A stretch of 64,000 nucleotides of DNA, from positions 310,001-374,000 of the forward strand of contig CBDBGS010000007.1 in NCBI GenBank assembly GCA_965205385.1. The letters run 5' to 3'. The stretch comes from CATOSP01 sp965205385. GTDB lineage: Bacteria > Chloroflexota > Dehalococcoidia > Lucifugimonadales > UBA3495. Position 1 is the stretch's first letter. The number at the start of each line of letters is the position of its first letter. The notes under the pieces were generated by a model that was given only the letters and a program-made list of their open reading frames with translations, was not told where the DNA came from and did no database searches. This document shows positions 9,699 through 18,143 of the stretch, piece by piece. A program made the translations under genes and the position numbers.

Positions 9699-11000
9699 TC
9701 AGCCCAGCGCCGCGCCCGCGGACGCCGCCGTTTGGTAGCGCACCGAGTACTTTCGCTCCTTAATCGTAAAGGCGGCGAAAGCGGCCGGGAACAGCAACGA
9801 TCCTGCGATGGCGAAGGGCACGGTGTAAGAACCTGTCACATCGTAAAGGATACCGGCCAGCAGAATGCTGGACGCACCGCCTAGCTGGTGGAACAAGAAC
9901 GAAATGCCGCCGATGGTCCCGAGTGCGCGCAAGCCGTAGATATCCGCGGTGAGTGTGGTGGTGGGAGGGTTGGTGGCGATCCAGGACGTGCCGGCCACCA
10001 CCGCGAAAATCCAAAGCCCCACTTCTCCCGGTACCGTCAACAGGATTACGTAAGCCACGCCCCTCGTGAAGTAGGTCGCCGCCAGCAGGTTTTTGGCGCT
10101 AAAACGGTCCGACAAGAACCCGACGCTAACGCTGCCAACCGTGTTCATGAACATCATAACGCCGAAAATCAGAGCCGCTTTTGAGCCGGGGATGCCCTGA
10201 TCGGCGGAGAAAGCGATGAAATGGAAGGAGATTATGGCGGTGGTGGTGCCACAGACCGTCAACGCCCCGCTCAGTTGCCAGAAAGGCGGGGAATGGAGTG
10301 ACTCGGACCACTTTTCGACCTCTAGCGGCCCTTTCCTTCGGGCTTCGGCGTCGGCCTGGCCGCGCTCTGGAGGGTCGGGGTCACCGTCGGGTTGCAGTCC
10401 CATTTCCCCAGGGTCGTCGCGCAGGACAAGTAGTGCGAGAGGCGCGGCTAGGACCAGGATAATCAGCCCCATGGCCGCCCAGGCCCAACGCCAGTCCGCG
10501 GCTTGGATCAGGTAGAAGGCGAAGGGCACCATGATAAGGCCGCCCAGGGAGACTCCGCCGGTGTTCAACCCCATCACGGTGGCGCGCCTGCGCCGGAACC
10601 ACCTGGCCAAGAGCGCCCCGGTGTTCGTGGTGGATGCCCCGCTGAGAGCAATGGAAGAGACAAGGCCAAACATGAAGACCAGGAAGAAGAAATGGAACGT
10701 GAAGCTCAGCAGCGCGGTGGTAACTCCGAGAACCACCAGGCTGATTCCGATGACCCCGCGGCCACCGAGGATGTCCAGCACGCGCCCCATGAACGGTTGC
10801 GATAGACCGCCCACAAGAAACCCGACGAACCCAGCCGCCGAGATGGTGCTGCGGTTCCAGTCGAATTCCGCCTCCATGGGAAGGACGAACGCGCCGAAGC
10901 TGGTCCGCGCTCCGTTGCTGACGACAGAGACGAAGAAGATGGTGGCCAGGATGTACCAGCCGTGGAAGACCGTTTTAGGCTGAGCGCTGGGTTGAGTCAT
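9699..11000 (-). CDS. MFS transporter, monocarboxylate/oxalate-formate type
   Basis: A 433-residue major facilitator with about 12 membrane helices and the central cytoplasmic loop at residues 190-225 (PDGDPDPPERGQADAEARRKG). The N-terminal half shows FVLPMEAEFDWNRSTIS and RWFRRRRATVMGLNTGG, which are typical of the oxalate/formate-monocarboxylate (OFA/MCT-like) branch. It probably imports or exports a small organic acid. It is paralogous to the gene immediately upstream (11046-12359), with nearly the same loop positions and motifs, so the two arose by tandem duplication. Confidence 0.88.
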   Translation of the reverse strand: MTQPSAQPKTVFHGWYILATIFFVSVVSNGARTSFGAFVLPMEAEFDWNRSTISAAGFVGFLVGGLSQPFMGRVLDILGGRGVIGISLVVLGVTTALLSFTFHFFFLVFMFGLVSSIALSGASTTNTGALLARWFRRRRATVMGLNTGGVSLGGLIMVPFAFYLIQAADWRWAWAAMGLIILVLAAPLALLVLRDDPGEMGLQPDGDPDPPERGQADAEARRKGPLEVEKWSESLHSPPFWQLSGALTVCGTTTAIISFHFIAFSADQGIPGSKAALIFGVMMFMNTVGSVSVGFLSDRFSAKNLLAATYFTRGVAYVILLTVPGEVGLWIFAVVAGTSWIATNPPTTTLTADIYGLRALGTIGGISFLFHQLGGASSILLAGILYDVTGSYTVPFAIAGSLLFPAAFAAFTIKERKYSVRYQTAASAGAALG

Positions 11001-11045
11001 GGCACATTGGCCATCCTATGTCGAATGGGCAAACCGAGGCCCGGA

Positions 11046-12359
11046 TCAACCACCCGCTGGGGCAGCGGCCATCGCCGGAGCCTGGTACCGGACGGAGTAT
11101 TTCTTCTCCTTGATGGTGGCGGACGCGATGGCGGCAGGGAAGAGGAGCGCGCCCGCGATGAAGAACGGGACCTGGTAGGAACCGTAGATGTCGTAAAGCA
11201 CCCCCGCCAACAATACGCTGGCGGCCCCGCCCAGTTGGTGGAAGAGGAAGGATACACCGGCGACCGTCCCCAGCACCCGCAAGCCGTAGATGTCGGCGGT
11301 CAAGGATGTCGTAAGCGTGGGAGTCGCAAACCAGGAGAACCCCGCCACGACCGCGAACATCCACAGGGCGGCGTCTCCGGGCACGAAGAGAAGAAGCATG
11401 TACCCACAGCCCCGCAGGAAATACACCAGCCCCAGCAGGTTTTTCCGTCCAAACCTGTCCGATAGCATCCCTGACCCTACGGACCCAAATACATTCAACC
11501 CAAGCATCACGCCAAACACGGTAGCCGCGGTGTTCGGTTCAACGCCGCGGTCCAGGGCAAAGGGAACAAAGTGGAACGAAAGCAAAAAGGTAGTTGCCCC
11601 GCAAACGAAGTAGGCGGCGGACATCTGCCAGATGGGCATGGAACGGAAGGACTGGGTCCACTTGTGGGCCTCCAAAGGCCCGGAGGGCCGTTCCACGGGG
11701 ACGCCTTGCGAATCCATAGGCGGCGCATCATCACCATCGGGCTGAAGCCCCATGTCGGCCGGATTTTCTTTGAGAAACATGTACGCCACCGGGAAAGCGA
11801 GCAGCAGGATGGCCAACCCAAGCACAACCCAGGTCAGCCTCCAACTGGTGGCGTTTAGGAAGTACATGGCAAAGGGGACCAACAGGAGGCCGCCCATTGA
11901 AGCGCCCGCCGAGCTGATGCCCATGACCGTGGCGCGGCGGCGGCGGAACCACCTGGCCAGCAGCGCGCCGGCGTTGTTCAGGCCCGATGCGCTGGAGGCG
12001 ATGGAAGCCACTATCCCGAACATGAAGACCAAGAAGAGAATGTGGAAGGTGAGGCTTAGTAGGGCAGTTGAGAGCCCGATAACAACGATACCGCAGAGTA
12101 TCACCCTGCGTCCACCCGTCATGTCGAACAGACGGCCCAGGAAAGGCTGTGAGAAGCCGTTGACCAGTGCGCCCATCACCCCGGCCAGCGAGATGGTTGT
12201 GCGGCTCCAGCCAAACTCGTCGCTCATGGGGACAATGAAATTCCCCATTGCGCTGCGGGCGCCGGTGGATACCAGAGCTACAAAGAACACCGCGGCGACG
12301 ATGTACCAACCGTAGTAGATACCCCGTTTCCCGCTGGATGATTGGTCCGTTGTGCTCAA
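11046..12359 (-). CDS. MFS transporter, paralogue of the downstream gene
   Basis: A 437-residue, 12-helix MFS protein (MSTTDQSSSGKRGIYYGWYI start) sharing FIVPMSDEFGWSRTTIS, RWFRRRRATVMGISSAG and KENPADMGLQPDGDD with the 9699-11000 gene. Likely a monocarboxylate or related organic-acid carrier. Its substrate may be linked to the FAD dehydrogenase encoded just upstream on the same strand, though a 159-base gap separates them. Substrate cannot be told from sequence. Confidence 0.88.
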   Translation of the reverse strand: MSTTDQSSSGKRGIYYGWYIVAAVFFVALVSTGARSAMGNFIVPMSDEFGWSRTTISLAGVMGALVNGFSQPFLGRLFDMTGGRRVILCGIVVIGLSTALLSLTFHILFLVFMFGIVASIASSASGLNNAGALLARWFRRRRATVMGISSAGASMGGLLLVPFAMYFLNATSWRLTWVVLGLAILLLAFPVAYMFLKENPADMGLQPDGDDAPPMDSQGVPVERPSGPLEAHKWTQSFRSMPIWQMSAAYFVCGATTFLLSFHFVPFALDRGVEPNTAATVFGVMLGLNVFGSVGSGMLSDRFGRKNLLGLVYFLRGCGYMLLLFVPGDAALWMFAVVAGFSWFATPTLTTSLTADIYGLRVLGTVAGVSFLFHQLGGAASVLLAGVLYDIYGSYQVPFFIAGALLFPAAIASATIKEKKYSVRYQAPAMAAAPAGG

Positions 12360-12518
12360 GAACGCCTCATGGCCGCAGTCTCTGGTTGCCCGAATTTCCG
12401 GGAAGATGCGCCGCGAATGCCGGTGTTGATTTTGCCGCTATGCTAACATGTTCCGAAGTCACAGCACTAGTTAGGGGTAGACGCGGTTCGTAGCCAGTGG
12501 CCACTCGCGGCGCATACT

Positions 12519-14015
12519 CTAGGAGTCCTTCAAGGCCATGGCGTCTTGCGCCGCGCTGGTACCGGCGAGACGCCCGAACACCATGCCCGAGGACAGCCCG
12601 GAGCCTCCGGGATAGTTGTGGTAGAAGAGGCCGCCCACCATCTCTCCCGCCGCATACAGGCCCGGTATGGGGTCCTGGCCGTTGGTTACTACCCGGCCGC
12701 GAGTGTCGATCTTCACGCCACCAAAGGTAAACGTGATGCCGCAGGTGACCGCGTATCCCAGGTAGGGAGGGGTGTCTATGGGCTGGGCCCAGTTGGTCTT
12801 GGGCGGAGCGATGCCCACGGTCCCGCGGCCGTCCTTAACCGTCGGATTGTAGGGGATGTCTTGCTGGACCGCGGCGTTGTATTCGCTGATTGTGCGGGCC
12901 AGGCCTTCGGGGTCGATGTCCAGCCGCGTAGCCAGTTCTTCGATGGTGTTGGCTTCCGCCATGGTGACCTGCGGGATGTGGTATTCGTCGCGCAGGAGGT
13001 GCTTAACCTTGTCGTCGAAGATTTGGAAGCCGAGCCCCTGGGTCTGGGTCAAAAGAGCGCGCCCGTAGGTCACATAAGTGTAGTTCCGGAAATCCGCCCC
13101 TTCGTCCAGGAACCTGTTGCCCTCCAGGTTGACTATGATCCCGAAGGGGTAGGAGTGTTTCTGGAATAGTTCGGTGATGACCCGGTCGCCAAATGGAGGA
13201 GCGTTCATGTCCCAGGCTACCGCGTGACAGCTACTCCAGTGGCCGTGGGCTTGAGCGCCAACGTCCAACGCCATTTTGATACCGTCGCCGGTGTTGTAGG
13301 GAATCCCACGGACCTTGACCATCTCCCATCCCGGCCCAAGGTAGCGGCAGCGCATCTCGGCGTTGGCCTCGAAGCCGCCCGCGGCCAATACCACCGTCCT
13401 GCCGGGGATGTCCTCGAACCCGTCCGGGCCGAGCACGCGAAGGCCTGACACTCGCCCCTTATGGTCTTGCAGCAGACTCACCCCCTGGGTGGCGTACCGG
13501 ATGTCTATTCCGTCCTTCTCGGCCGCATCGAATTGCTGGTCGGACAGACCCTTGCCCGCGCCTACAGCCTCGACTAGAAGGCCGCCCCAGAACCGGAATT
13601 TTTCCCCGTCCTTGAACGCCTGCCTTCCGTAAGAGAGGACGAAGCGGACGCCTTTGCTCTGGAGCCATTGCATGGTAGGCAAGGACTGACTGACCAGAAT
13701 TTGCGCCAGGTCGGGGTCTGTAAGGCCCTGGGTGACCCGCATCATGTCGTCGTAGAACTGGTCCTGGTTGTAACTACCCACTTCAATGGAACCTTCCTCG
13801 GTGGGAGACATATCGGGGATTACGGTCTTGATGTCCTCCAGACCGTCAAAGGCGAACCGGATGATGCCGCCGGTGAAATAGGTGTTGCCGCCGCGGAAGT
13901 ATTCCGGGGCCTTTTCCACGACCAGGACCGACTCGCACCGTTCTTTGGCCGCGATGGCGGCGCACAGGGCCGCGTTACCCGCGCCCACTACAATGACATC
14001 GTATTGATCTGCCAA
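12519..14015 (-). CDS. FAD-dependent dehydrogenase (fumarate reductase/TcuA-like flavoprotein)
   Basis: Flavoprotein of the succinate dehydrogenase/fumarate reductase A superfamily, closest in style to tricarballylate dehydrogenase or 3-ketosteroid dehydrogenase-like proteins. The Rossmann motif is DVIVVGAGNAALCAAIAA, followed by VLVVEKAPEYFRGGNTYFTGG, a second FAD contact TVVLAAGGFEANAEM, and C-terminal GLYAAGEMVGGLFYHNYPGGSG. I place the start at TTG 14015 because GGAGG lies six bases upstream; the frame is open to another TTG at 14045. That gives 498 residues. The two organic-acid-type MFS genes downstream suggest oxidation of an imported acid. Confidence 0.88.
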   Translation of the reverse strand: MADQYDVIVVGAGNAALCAAIAAKERCESVLVVEKAPEYFRGGNTYFTGGIIRFAFDGLEDIKTVIPDMSPTEEGSIEVGSYNQDQFYDDMMRVTQGLTDPDLAQILVSQSLPTMQWLQSKGVRFVLSYGRQAFKDGEKFRFWGGLLVEAVGAGKGLSDQQFDAAEKDGIDIRYATQGVSLLQDHKGRVSGLRVLGPDGFEDIPGRTVVLAAGGFEANAEMRCRYLGPGWEMVKVRGIPYNTGDGIKMALDVGAQAHGHWSSCHAVAWDMNAPPFGDRVITELFQKHSYPFGIIVNLEGNRFLDEGADFRNYTYVTYGRALLTQTQGLGFQIFDDKVKHLLRDEYHIPQVTMAEANTIEELATRLDIDPEGLARTISEYNAAVQQDIPYNPTVKDGRGTVGIAPPKTNWAQPIDTPPYLGYAVTCGITFTFGGVKIDTRGRVVTNGQDPIPGLYAAGEMVGGLFYHNYPGGSGLSSGMVFGRLAGTSAAQDAMALKDS

Positions 14016-14062
14016 GGCAAACCTCCGCAGGCGATCGCCCGTCAAGAATTGTTGGATGGGAG

Positions 14063-14512
14063 CTAAGCTATGGGGACTACTTCTATGCCTTCAATTCGCA
14101 GCATGTCCCTATCTTCAGATACTATCGTTTGGAAACCGCGCTCCAGGCAAACGGTCACAATCTGAGCGTCGTATACCAGGTTTCCCGACACGTTGGCCCG
14201 GTGCATGACGTCCCTGAAGAATGGCCAATACCTATCACCGGGGCCTAGTAACTGAACGCTGAGACTTTCCAGCAGCACATTTATAGTGTCCAAAGCAACG
14301 TCCAATGTCGTGGGCGGACGGAAAAACCTTCGGTTTGTAACTACCCGCGGGAACTCGCTGATGCAAAACACCGGGATTGCCCAGGGCGTGTCCCCGTCGG
14401 AGAGCCGCCTTATCAGCGCCTGTGCGGCATCGTGCTTTTCCAGTTCCTCACGCTGCGCGTGCACCAGCGCATTGGTATCAATCTCCCTCGGGGGTGTTGT
14501 CTGAAAAACCAT
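14063..14512 (-). CDS. PIN-domain ribonuclease, VapC-like toxin
   Basis: A 149-residue PIN protein. The first acidic residue is in IDTNALVHAQ, later ones in ISEFPRVVTN, NLVYDAQIVTVC and TIVSEDRDML, the normal order for the four-acid PIN active site. It is expected to cleave RNA (often initiator tRNA or rRNA) when its antitoxin is degraded. Its start overlaps the preceding ribbon-helix-helix gene by 35 bases, the classic antitoxin-toxin order. Confidence 0.85.
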   Translation of the reverse strand: MVFQTTPPREIDTNALVHAQREELEKHDAAQALIRRLSDGDTPWAIPVFCISEFPRVVTNRRFFRPPTTLDVALDTINVLLESLSVQLLGPGDRYWPFFRDVMHRANVSGNLVYDAQIVTVCLERGFQTIVSEDRDMLRIEGIEVVPIA

Positions 14513-14726
14513 AGAGAGACTCTCGGCTATTGATGTCTATGCCCGGCATAAGCTCGCCCCGCGTGGTTACCCACTTCAGGTCGAAAGGCAAGGAATTGCG
14601 CAGGTACACCCGCAAGGCAGCCTCAACCAGCTCGGAGATGGACCTGCCGCCCTGCTCCGCCCTCTTCATGGCCGCCTGGTAAAGCCGGTCGTCAATGTCT
14701 ATCGTCCTTTTCTTGGGCAAGAGCAT
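14478..14726 (-). CDS. Ribbon-helix-helix antitoxin, VapB-like
   Basis: An 82-residue protein from ATG 14726 (MLLPKKRTIDIDDRLYQAAM); a TTG nine bases earlier is possible. The pattern RTIDIDDRLY followed by GGRSISELVEAALRVYL is the strand-helix-helix fold of CopG/VapB DNA-binding proteins. The C-terminal 40 residues would wrap the PIN toxin encoded next. It probably represses its own operon. Its 5' end overlaps the possible start of the divergent ankyrin lipoprotein gene. Confidence 0.8.
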   Translation of the reverse strand: MLLPKKRTIDIDDRLYQAAMKRAEQGGRSISELVEAALRVYLRNSLPFDLKWVTTRGELMPGIDINSRESLYGFSDNTPEGD

Positions 14727-15798
14727 ATACGCCAATAGTGCGGGGTGGCAAACAAAAAGTCAAAATCGACCCAACACAAACTGGATCGCAAGAGCCATAA
14801 ATAATGCCCCAAACTCAAGTTCTCCGCTGGCATTAGGCATACTTGCCGTTGCCCTCTTGCTAACTATAGGGACAGGATGCGCCACAGTCCAGACCATCAT
14901 TCCCGCCCCTGCGCCCACGACCGAGTCCACGCCTGCACCCACATCCACGACTGCGGCCGCCCCTGTGCTGACGCCCACTCCGGCTCCTGAGCCAACAGCC
15001 ACGCCTCAACCAACGTACACTCCCCTGGAAACATACACCCCTTGCCTGACGGCAACACCGCGGCCCACTCCTGCGCCGCCTCCTGAGCCAACAGCCACGC
15101 CTCAACCAACGTACACTCCCCTATCAACTTACACGCCCGTCCCGTTGCCCACCGCCACGCCCTATCCCACGGCAACGCCGAGGCCCACTCCCACGCCAAC
15201 CCGGTTGGTTACTCTCGGCGACTGGCTGGACGGAGATTTCTGGCTCAATGCTAATGTGGCGGAAGTAGAGTTGCTGCTGGACCTCGGCGCGGACATCAAT
15301 GCCAGGGACGACAAAGGATTGACACCACTGCATTTGGCAGCGGCATCTAATAGAGGTTCGGTGATCGAGCTTCTGTTAACAGCCGGCGGGGACATCAATG
15401 CCAGAGGCTATAACCGAATGACTCCACTGCATGCTGCGGCGTTTCAAAACGATCCGGAGGTCGTCGCGTTGCTGCTGGAACGTGGGGCAAACTTCAGAGC
15501 GAGGATGGATTTCGGCTGGACTCCATTGCACTTTGCGGCTGGGGTCAATGAAGAACCGGCGGTGACCAGGTTATTCCTGAATCGCGGCGCCGACATCACT
15601 GCTAGAGACGATGGCGGCTGGACGCCTCTGCACTGGGCAGCAAATTATAATAAAGAGCCGGCGGTTATTGGGTTGTTACTGGACCGAGGCGCGAACCATC
15701 GGGCGAGCGCCAACTCCGGTAAAACCGCGTGCCAACTCTTGATGGAAAACAACGATGCCCTGGCCATCACTGACGCTTACGACTGGTTGTGCCCGTAG
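14695..15798 (+). CDS. Ankyrin-repeat lipoprotein with Pro/Thr-rich linker
   Basis: A 367-residue protein. A hydrophobic segment ALGILAVALLLTIGTGC (about residues 46-62) ends in a lipobox-like GTGC, suggesting export and lipidation. Residues 65-175 are a Pro/Thr/Ala-rich linker with a 96-base DNA period. Residues 180-360 hold five ankyrin repeats (TPLHLAAASN, TPLHAAAFQN, TPLHFAAGVN, TPLHWAANYN and flanks). The long N-terminus before the signal-like segment is odd and the true start may lie later; no good ATG or ribosome site is visible. Role unknown, probably surface protein-protein contacts. Confidence 0.7.
   Translation: MSIVLFLGKSIYANSAGWQTKSQNRPNTNWIARAINNAPNSSSPLALGILAVALLLTIGTGCATVQTIIPAPAPTTESTPAPTSTTAAAPVLTPTPAPEPTATPQPTYTPLETYTPCLTATPRPTPAPPPEPTATPQPTYTPLSTYTPVPLPTATPYPTATPRPTPTPTRLVTLGDWLDGDFWLNANVAEVELLLDLGADINARDDKGLTPLHLAAASNRGSVIELLLTAGGDINARGYNRMTPLHAAAFQNDPEVVALLLERGANFRARMDFGWTPLHFAAGVNEEPAVTRLFLNRGADITARDDGGWTPLHWAANYNKEPAVIGLLLDRGANHRASANSGKTACQLLMENNDALAITDAYDWLCP
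14989..15122 (+). repeat. Direct repeat in the Pro/Thr linker
   Basis: A 38-base identical segment at 14989-15026 recurs at 15085-15122, a 96-base period encoding EPTATPQPTYTPL. Related sequence (GGCAACACCGCGGCCCACTC) is also repeated. This is a slippage-prone linker inside the ankyrin lipoprotein gene. Confidence 0.85.
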
Positions 15799-15881
15799 CG
15801 CCATTCCTCCACTCCCCATCCCTCCCTCCGGGGAGTATCATACCCCCAACTAATTTGATGCACCCAAACGGGAGGTAGGCC

Positions 15882-16898
15882 ATGCGCGGCGTCACGTTCA
15901 AGGGCAACCGCGAAGCCGAAATTCAAAAGTTCCCAGACCCTCACGCGGGGCCGGGGGAGGCCGTGTTGCGAGTCCGCGCTTCCGGATTATGCGGGTCCGA
16001 CCTGCACCGGTACCGCGGCTCCGAACCAACGGTGATGATCACCGGCCACGAACCCTGCGGCGTCGTCGAGGAACTGGGGCCGGGAGCGCCTCCGGGCCTG
16101 AAGGTAGGCGACCGGGTCATGTGCCACCATTACGCGGGGTGCGGCGTGTGCGAGATCTGCGCCATGGGTTACGAGCAGCTATGCCCCCAGGGCCGGGTTA
16201 CCTACGGCGGCGGTACGGGCCACGGGGCGAACGCCGACTACATCCTTGTACCCTCCCGCACACTCGTCCATCTCCCAGAGGAGCTTTCCTTTGAAGAGGG
16301 AGCCGCCATCTCCTGCGGAACCGGCACCGCCTGGAACGGTCTGAACAAAATGGACATCAACGGGAAAGACACCGTTGTAGTCTTCGGACAGGGTCCGGTG
16401 GGCCTGAGCGGCACCCTCTCGGCCAAGGCCATGGGCGCGAGGGTGATAGCGGTCGACGTCGTTCCGGAGCGGCTGGCATTGGCAAGGGAGGTGGGAGCTG
16501 ACTACGTCATCAACCCATCGGAAACGGACCCGGTGCAGGCAATCCGCGACTTGACCGGTGGCGCGGGTGCATCGGCCTCGCTGGAGACATCCGGAAACCT
16601 CACTGCCCGGCAGCAGGTATTGACCTGCCTGGCGCCGTTCGCCCGCTGCTGCTATGTGGGCGTGGGTCCTCCCGCCGAGATCGACTTCAGCCGCGACGTC
16701 ATATTCAAGGTGATCACGATCTTCGGTTCGTGGACTTTCAGCAAGTCGGAACTGATCGAGATCGCCCGATTCTTCGTGGAAACCAAGGCGCCGCTGGACC
16801 GGCACATTACTCACCGCTACACCCTGGACCAGGCCATCGAGGCTTTTCAGACATTTGACGGGGCGACGACGGGGAAGTGTGTGTTTGTGTTCGATTAG
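15882..16898 (+). CDS. Zinc-dependent medium-chain dehydrogenase
   Basis: A 338-residue MDR-family alcohol/polyol/threonine dehydrogenase-like enzyme using NAD(P). Catalytic zinc ligands fall in CGSDLHRYRG and GHEPCGVVEE; the structural zinc lobe CGVCEICAMGYEQLC keeps all four Cys (C-x2-C-x2-C-x7-C). The nucleotide fold is VVFGQGPVGLSGTL. ATG 15882 follows GGGAGG. A related gene follows after 249 bases. Substrate is not evident. Confidence 0.88.
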   Translation: MRGVTFKGNREAEIQKFPDPHAGPGEAVLRVRASGLCGSDLHRYRGSEPTVMITGHEPCGVVEELGPGAPPGLKVGDRVMCHHYAGCGVCEICAMGYEQLCPQGRVTYGGGTGHGANADYILVPSRTLVHLPEELSFEEGAAISCGTGTAWNGLNKMDINGKDTVVVFGQGPVGLSGTLSAKAMGARVIAVDVVPERLALAREVGADYVINPSETDPVQAIRDLTGGAGASASLETSGNLTARQQVLTCLAPFARCCYVGVGPPAEIDFSRDVIFKVITIFGSWTFSKSELIEIARFFVETKAPLDRHITHRYTLDQAIEAFQTFDGATTGKCVFVFD

Positions 16899-16983
16899 GG
16901 AGGGACAGGGGACTACCCGGGACCGCTAGATAGCCCAACGGTTGATCCAGGGTCTTTTGGTTGTCAGGGAAGAGCATAAGTCT

Positions 16984-17002
16984 CCCCTTTTCGCCAAAGG
17001 GG
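16984..17002. terminator. Small hairpin after the first dehydrogenase
   Basis: CCCCTTT (16984-16990) pairs with AAAGGGG (16996-17002) around a five-base loop, in the 249-base gap between the two dehydrogenase genes. No long T-run follows, so termination is only suggested. Confidence 0.4.
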
Positions 17003-17147
17003 GGCTATCCATCACACGGCCGAGGATTGGACAATTAAAAGACACTGACGGTCTATGGGCTTCGCTTGCTGAAGAGGCGGTGTCATATTAAGATACACCG
17101 GGATTTGACCACATGGATTCTGTGCCCGAAGGGAGTAACGTAAGGAT

Positions 17148-18119
17148 ATGAAAGCAGCCAGATTGTCCAGCCCGAAGAACTTCGAATTCATCGACATCGA
17201 CACGCCGGCTCCGGTTGACGGGGAGTGCCTGGTCAAGCTGGAACGGGTCTCGGTATGCGGCAGCGACATCCGGCACGGCTACGGGCCCATTGAGCCGGAG
17301 GAACATTACCCCATGGACCCGGGCCGGCCCTGTCACGAGTTGGCGGGAGTCATCGTGGATAGCCGCACCGACGCCTATCATGAGGGCCAGAGGGTAATCG
17401 TCATCCCTTCCCGGGGCCTAGGAGGGTTGTGCGAATACGCGGTGTCCGACCCGGGGCGCATGATTCTACTGCCCGATGAGGGGAGCCTGGCCGAATGGGT
17501 GATGTGCCAGCCCTCGGGCACGGTGCTGTACTCATGCCGGCAAATGGGCAGCGTGTTGAGCAAGAACGTGGTCATCTTCGGCCAGGGCAGCATCGGCCTC
17601 AGCTTCACCATGATCACTTCACGCATGGGAGCGCGCAACGTAATCGCCGTAGACCCTTTGGACTACCGGCTGGAGAAGGCCAAGCAGTTGGGCGCGACCC
17701 ACACGGTCAATCCAGACAAGCAGAGCGTCACGGAAGCGGTGCAGGAAATTACCAGGGGCGAGGGCGCGGACATCGCCGTGGAGGCCGCCGGCTACCCGGA
17801 CACCTTCAACGAGGTGTTTCGACAGGTGCGCCAATTCGGGACCGCGATCATCTTCGGCATTCAGAGCGATGACTTCGTGCCATTGGAGCACAACTTGTTG
17901 ATGGACAAGCAACCTACCATTATACCCACCACCGGGGCCCGCAGCGGCGACCCGATCTCCCAGATTGCGGACATTGTGGCCTTGCGCCAACGGGGTTGGT
18001 GCGACCCGGGCCAGCTCATCACCCACCAGATCGCATTCTCCCAGGTGCAGCAAGCCTACGACATGTACGAGCAGCGGACCGACAACGTCATCAAAGTAGT
18101 GATGAACATCAACGAGTAG
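17148..18119 (+). CDS. Medium-chain dehydrogenase lacking structural zinc lobe
   Basis: A 323-residue MDR protein. CGSDIRHGYG and PCHELAGVIV correspond to the catalytic zinc region, and VVIFGQGSIGLSFTM to the NAD(P)-binding fold. Where the neighbour has a four-Cys structural zinc loop this protein reads IVIPSRGLGGLCEYAV, so that zinc is absent. It may act on a related substrate to the upstream enzyme or in a linked step. An ATG with AAGGAT just upstream starts the gene. Confidence 0.82.
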   Translation: MKAARLSSPKNFEFIDIDTPAPVDGECLVKLERVSVCGSDIRHGYGPIEPEEHYPMDPGRPCHELAGVIVDSRTDAYHEGQRVIVIPSRGLGGLCEYAVSDPGRMILLPDEGSLAEWVMCQPSGTVLYSCRQMGSVLSKNVVIFGQGSIGLSFTMITSRMGARNVIAVDPLDYRLEKAKQLGATHTVNPDKQSVTEAVQEITRGEGADIAVEAAGYPDTFNEVFRQVRQFGTAIIFGIQSDDFVPLEHNLLMDKQPTIIPTTGARSGDPISQIADIVALRQRGWCDPGQLITHQIAFSQVQQAYDMYEQRTDNVIKVVMNINE

Positions 18120-18143
18120 GCATCCCACTCCAGGGCGAGGGAC

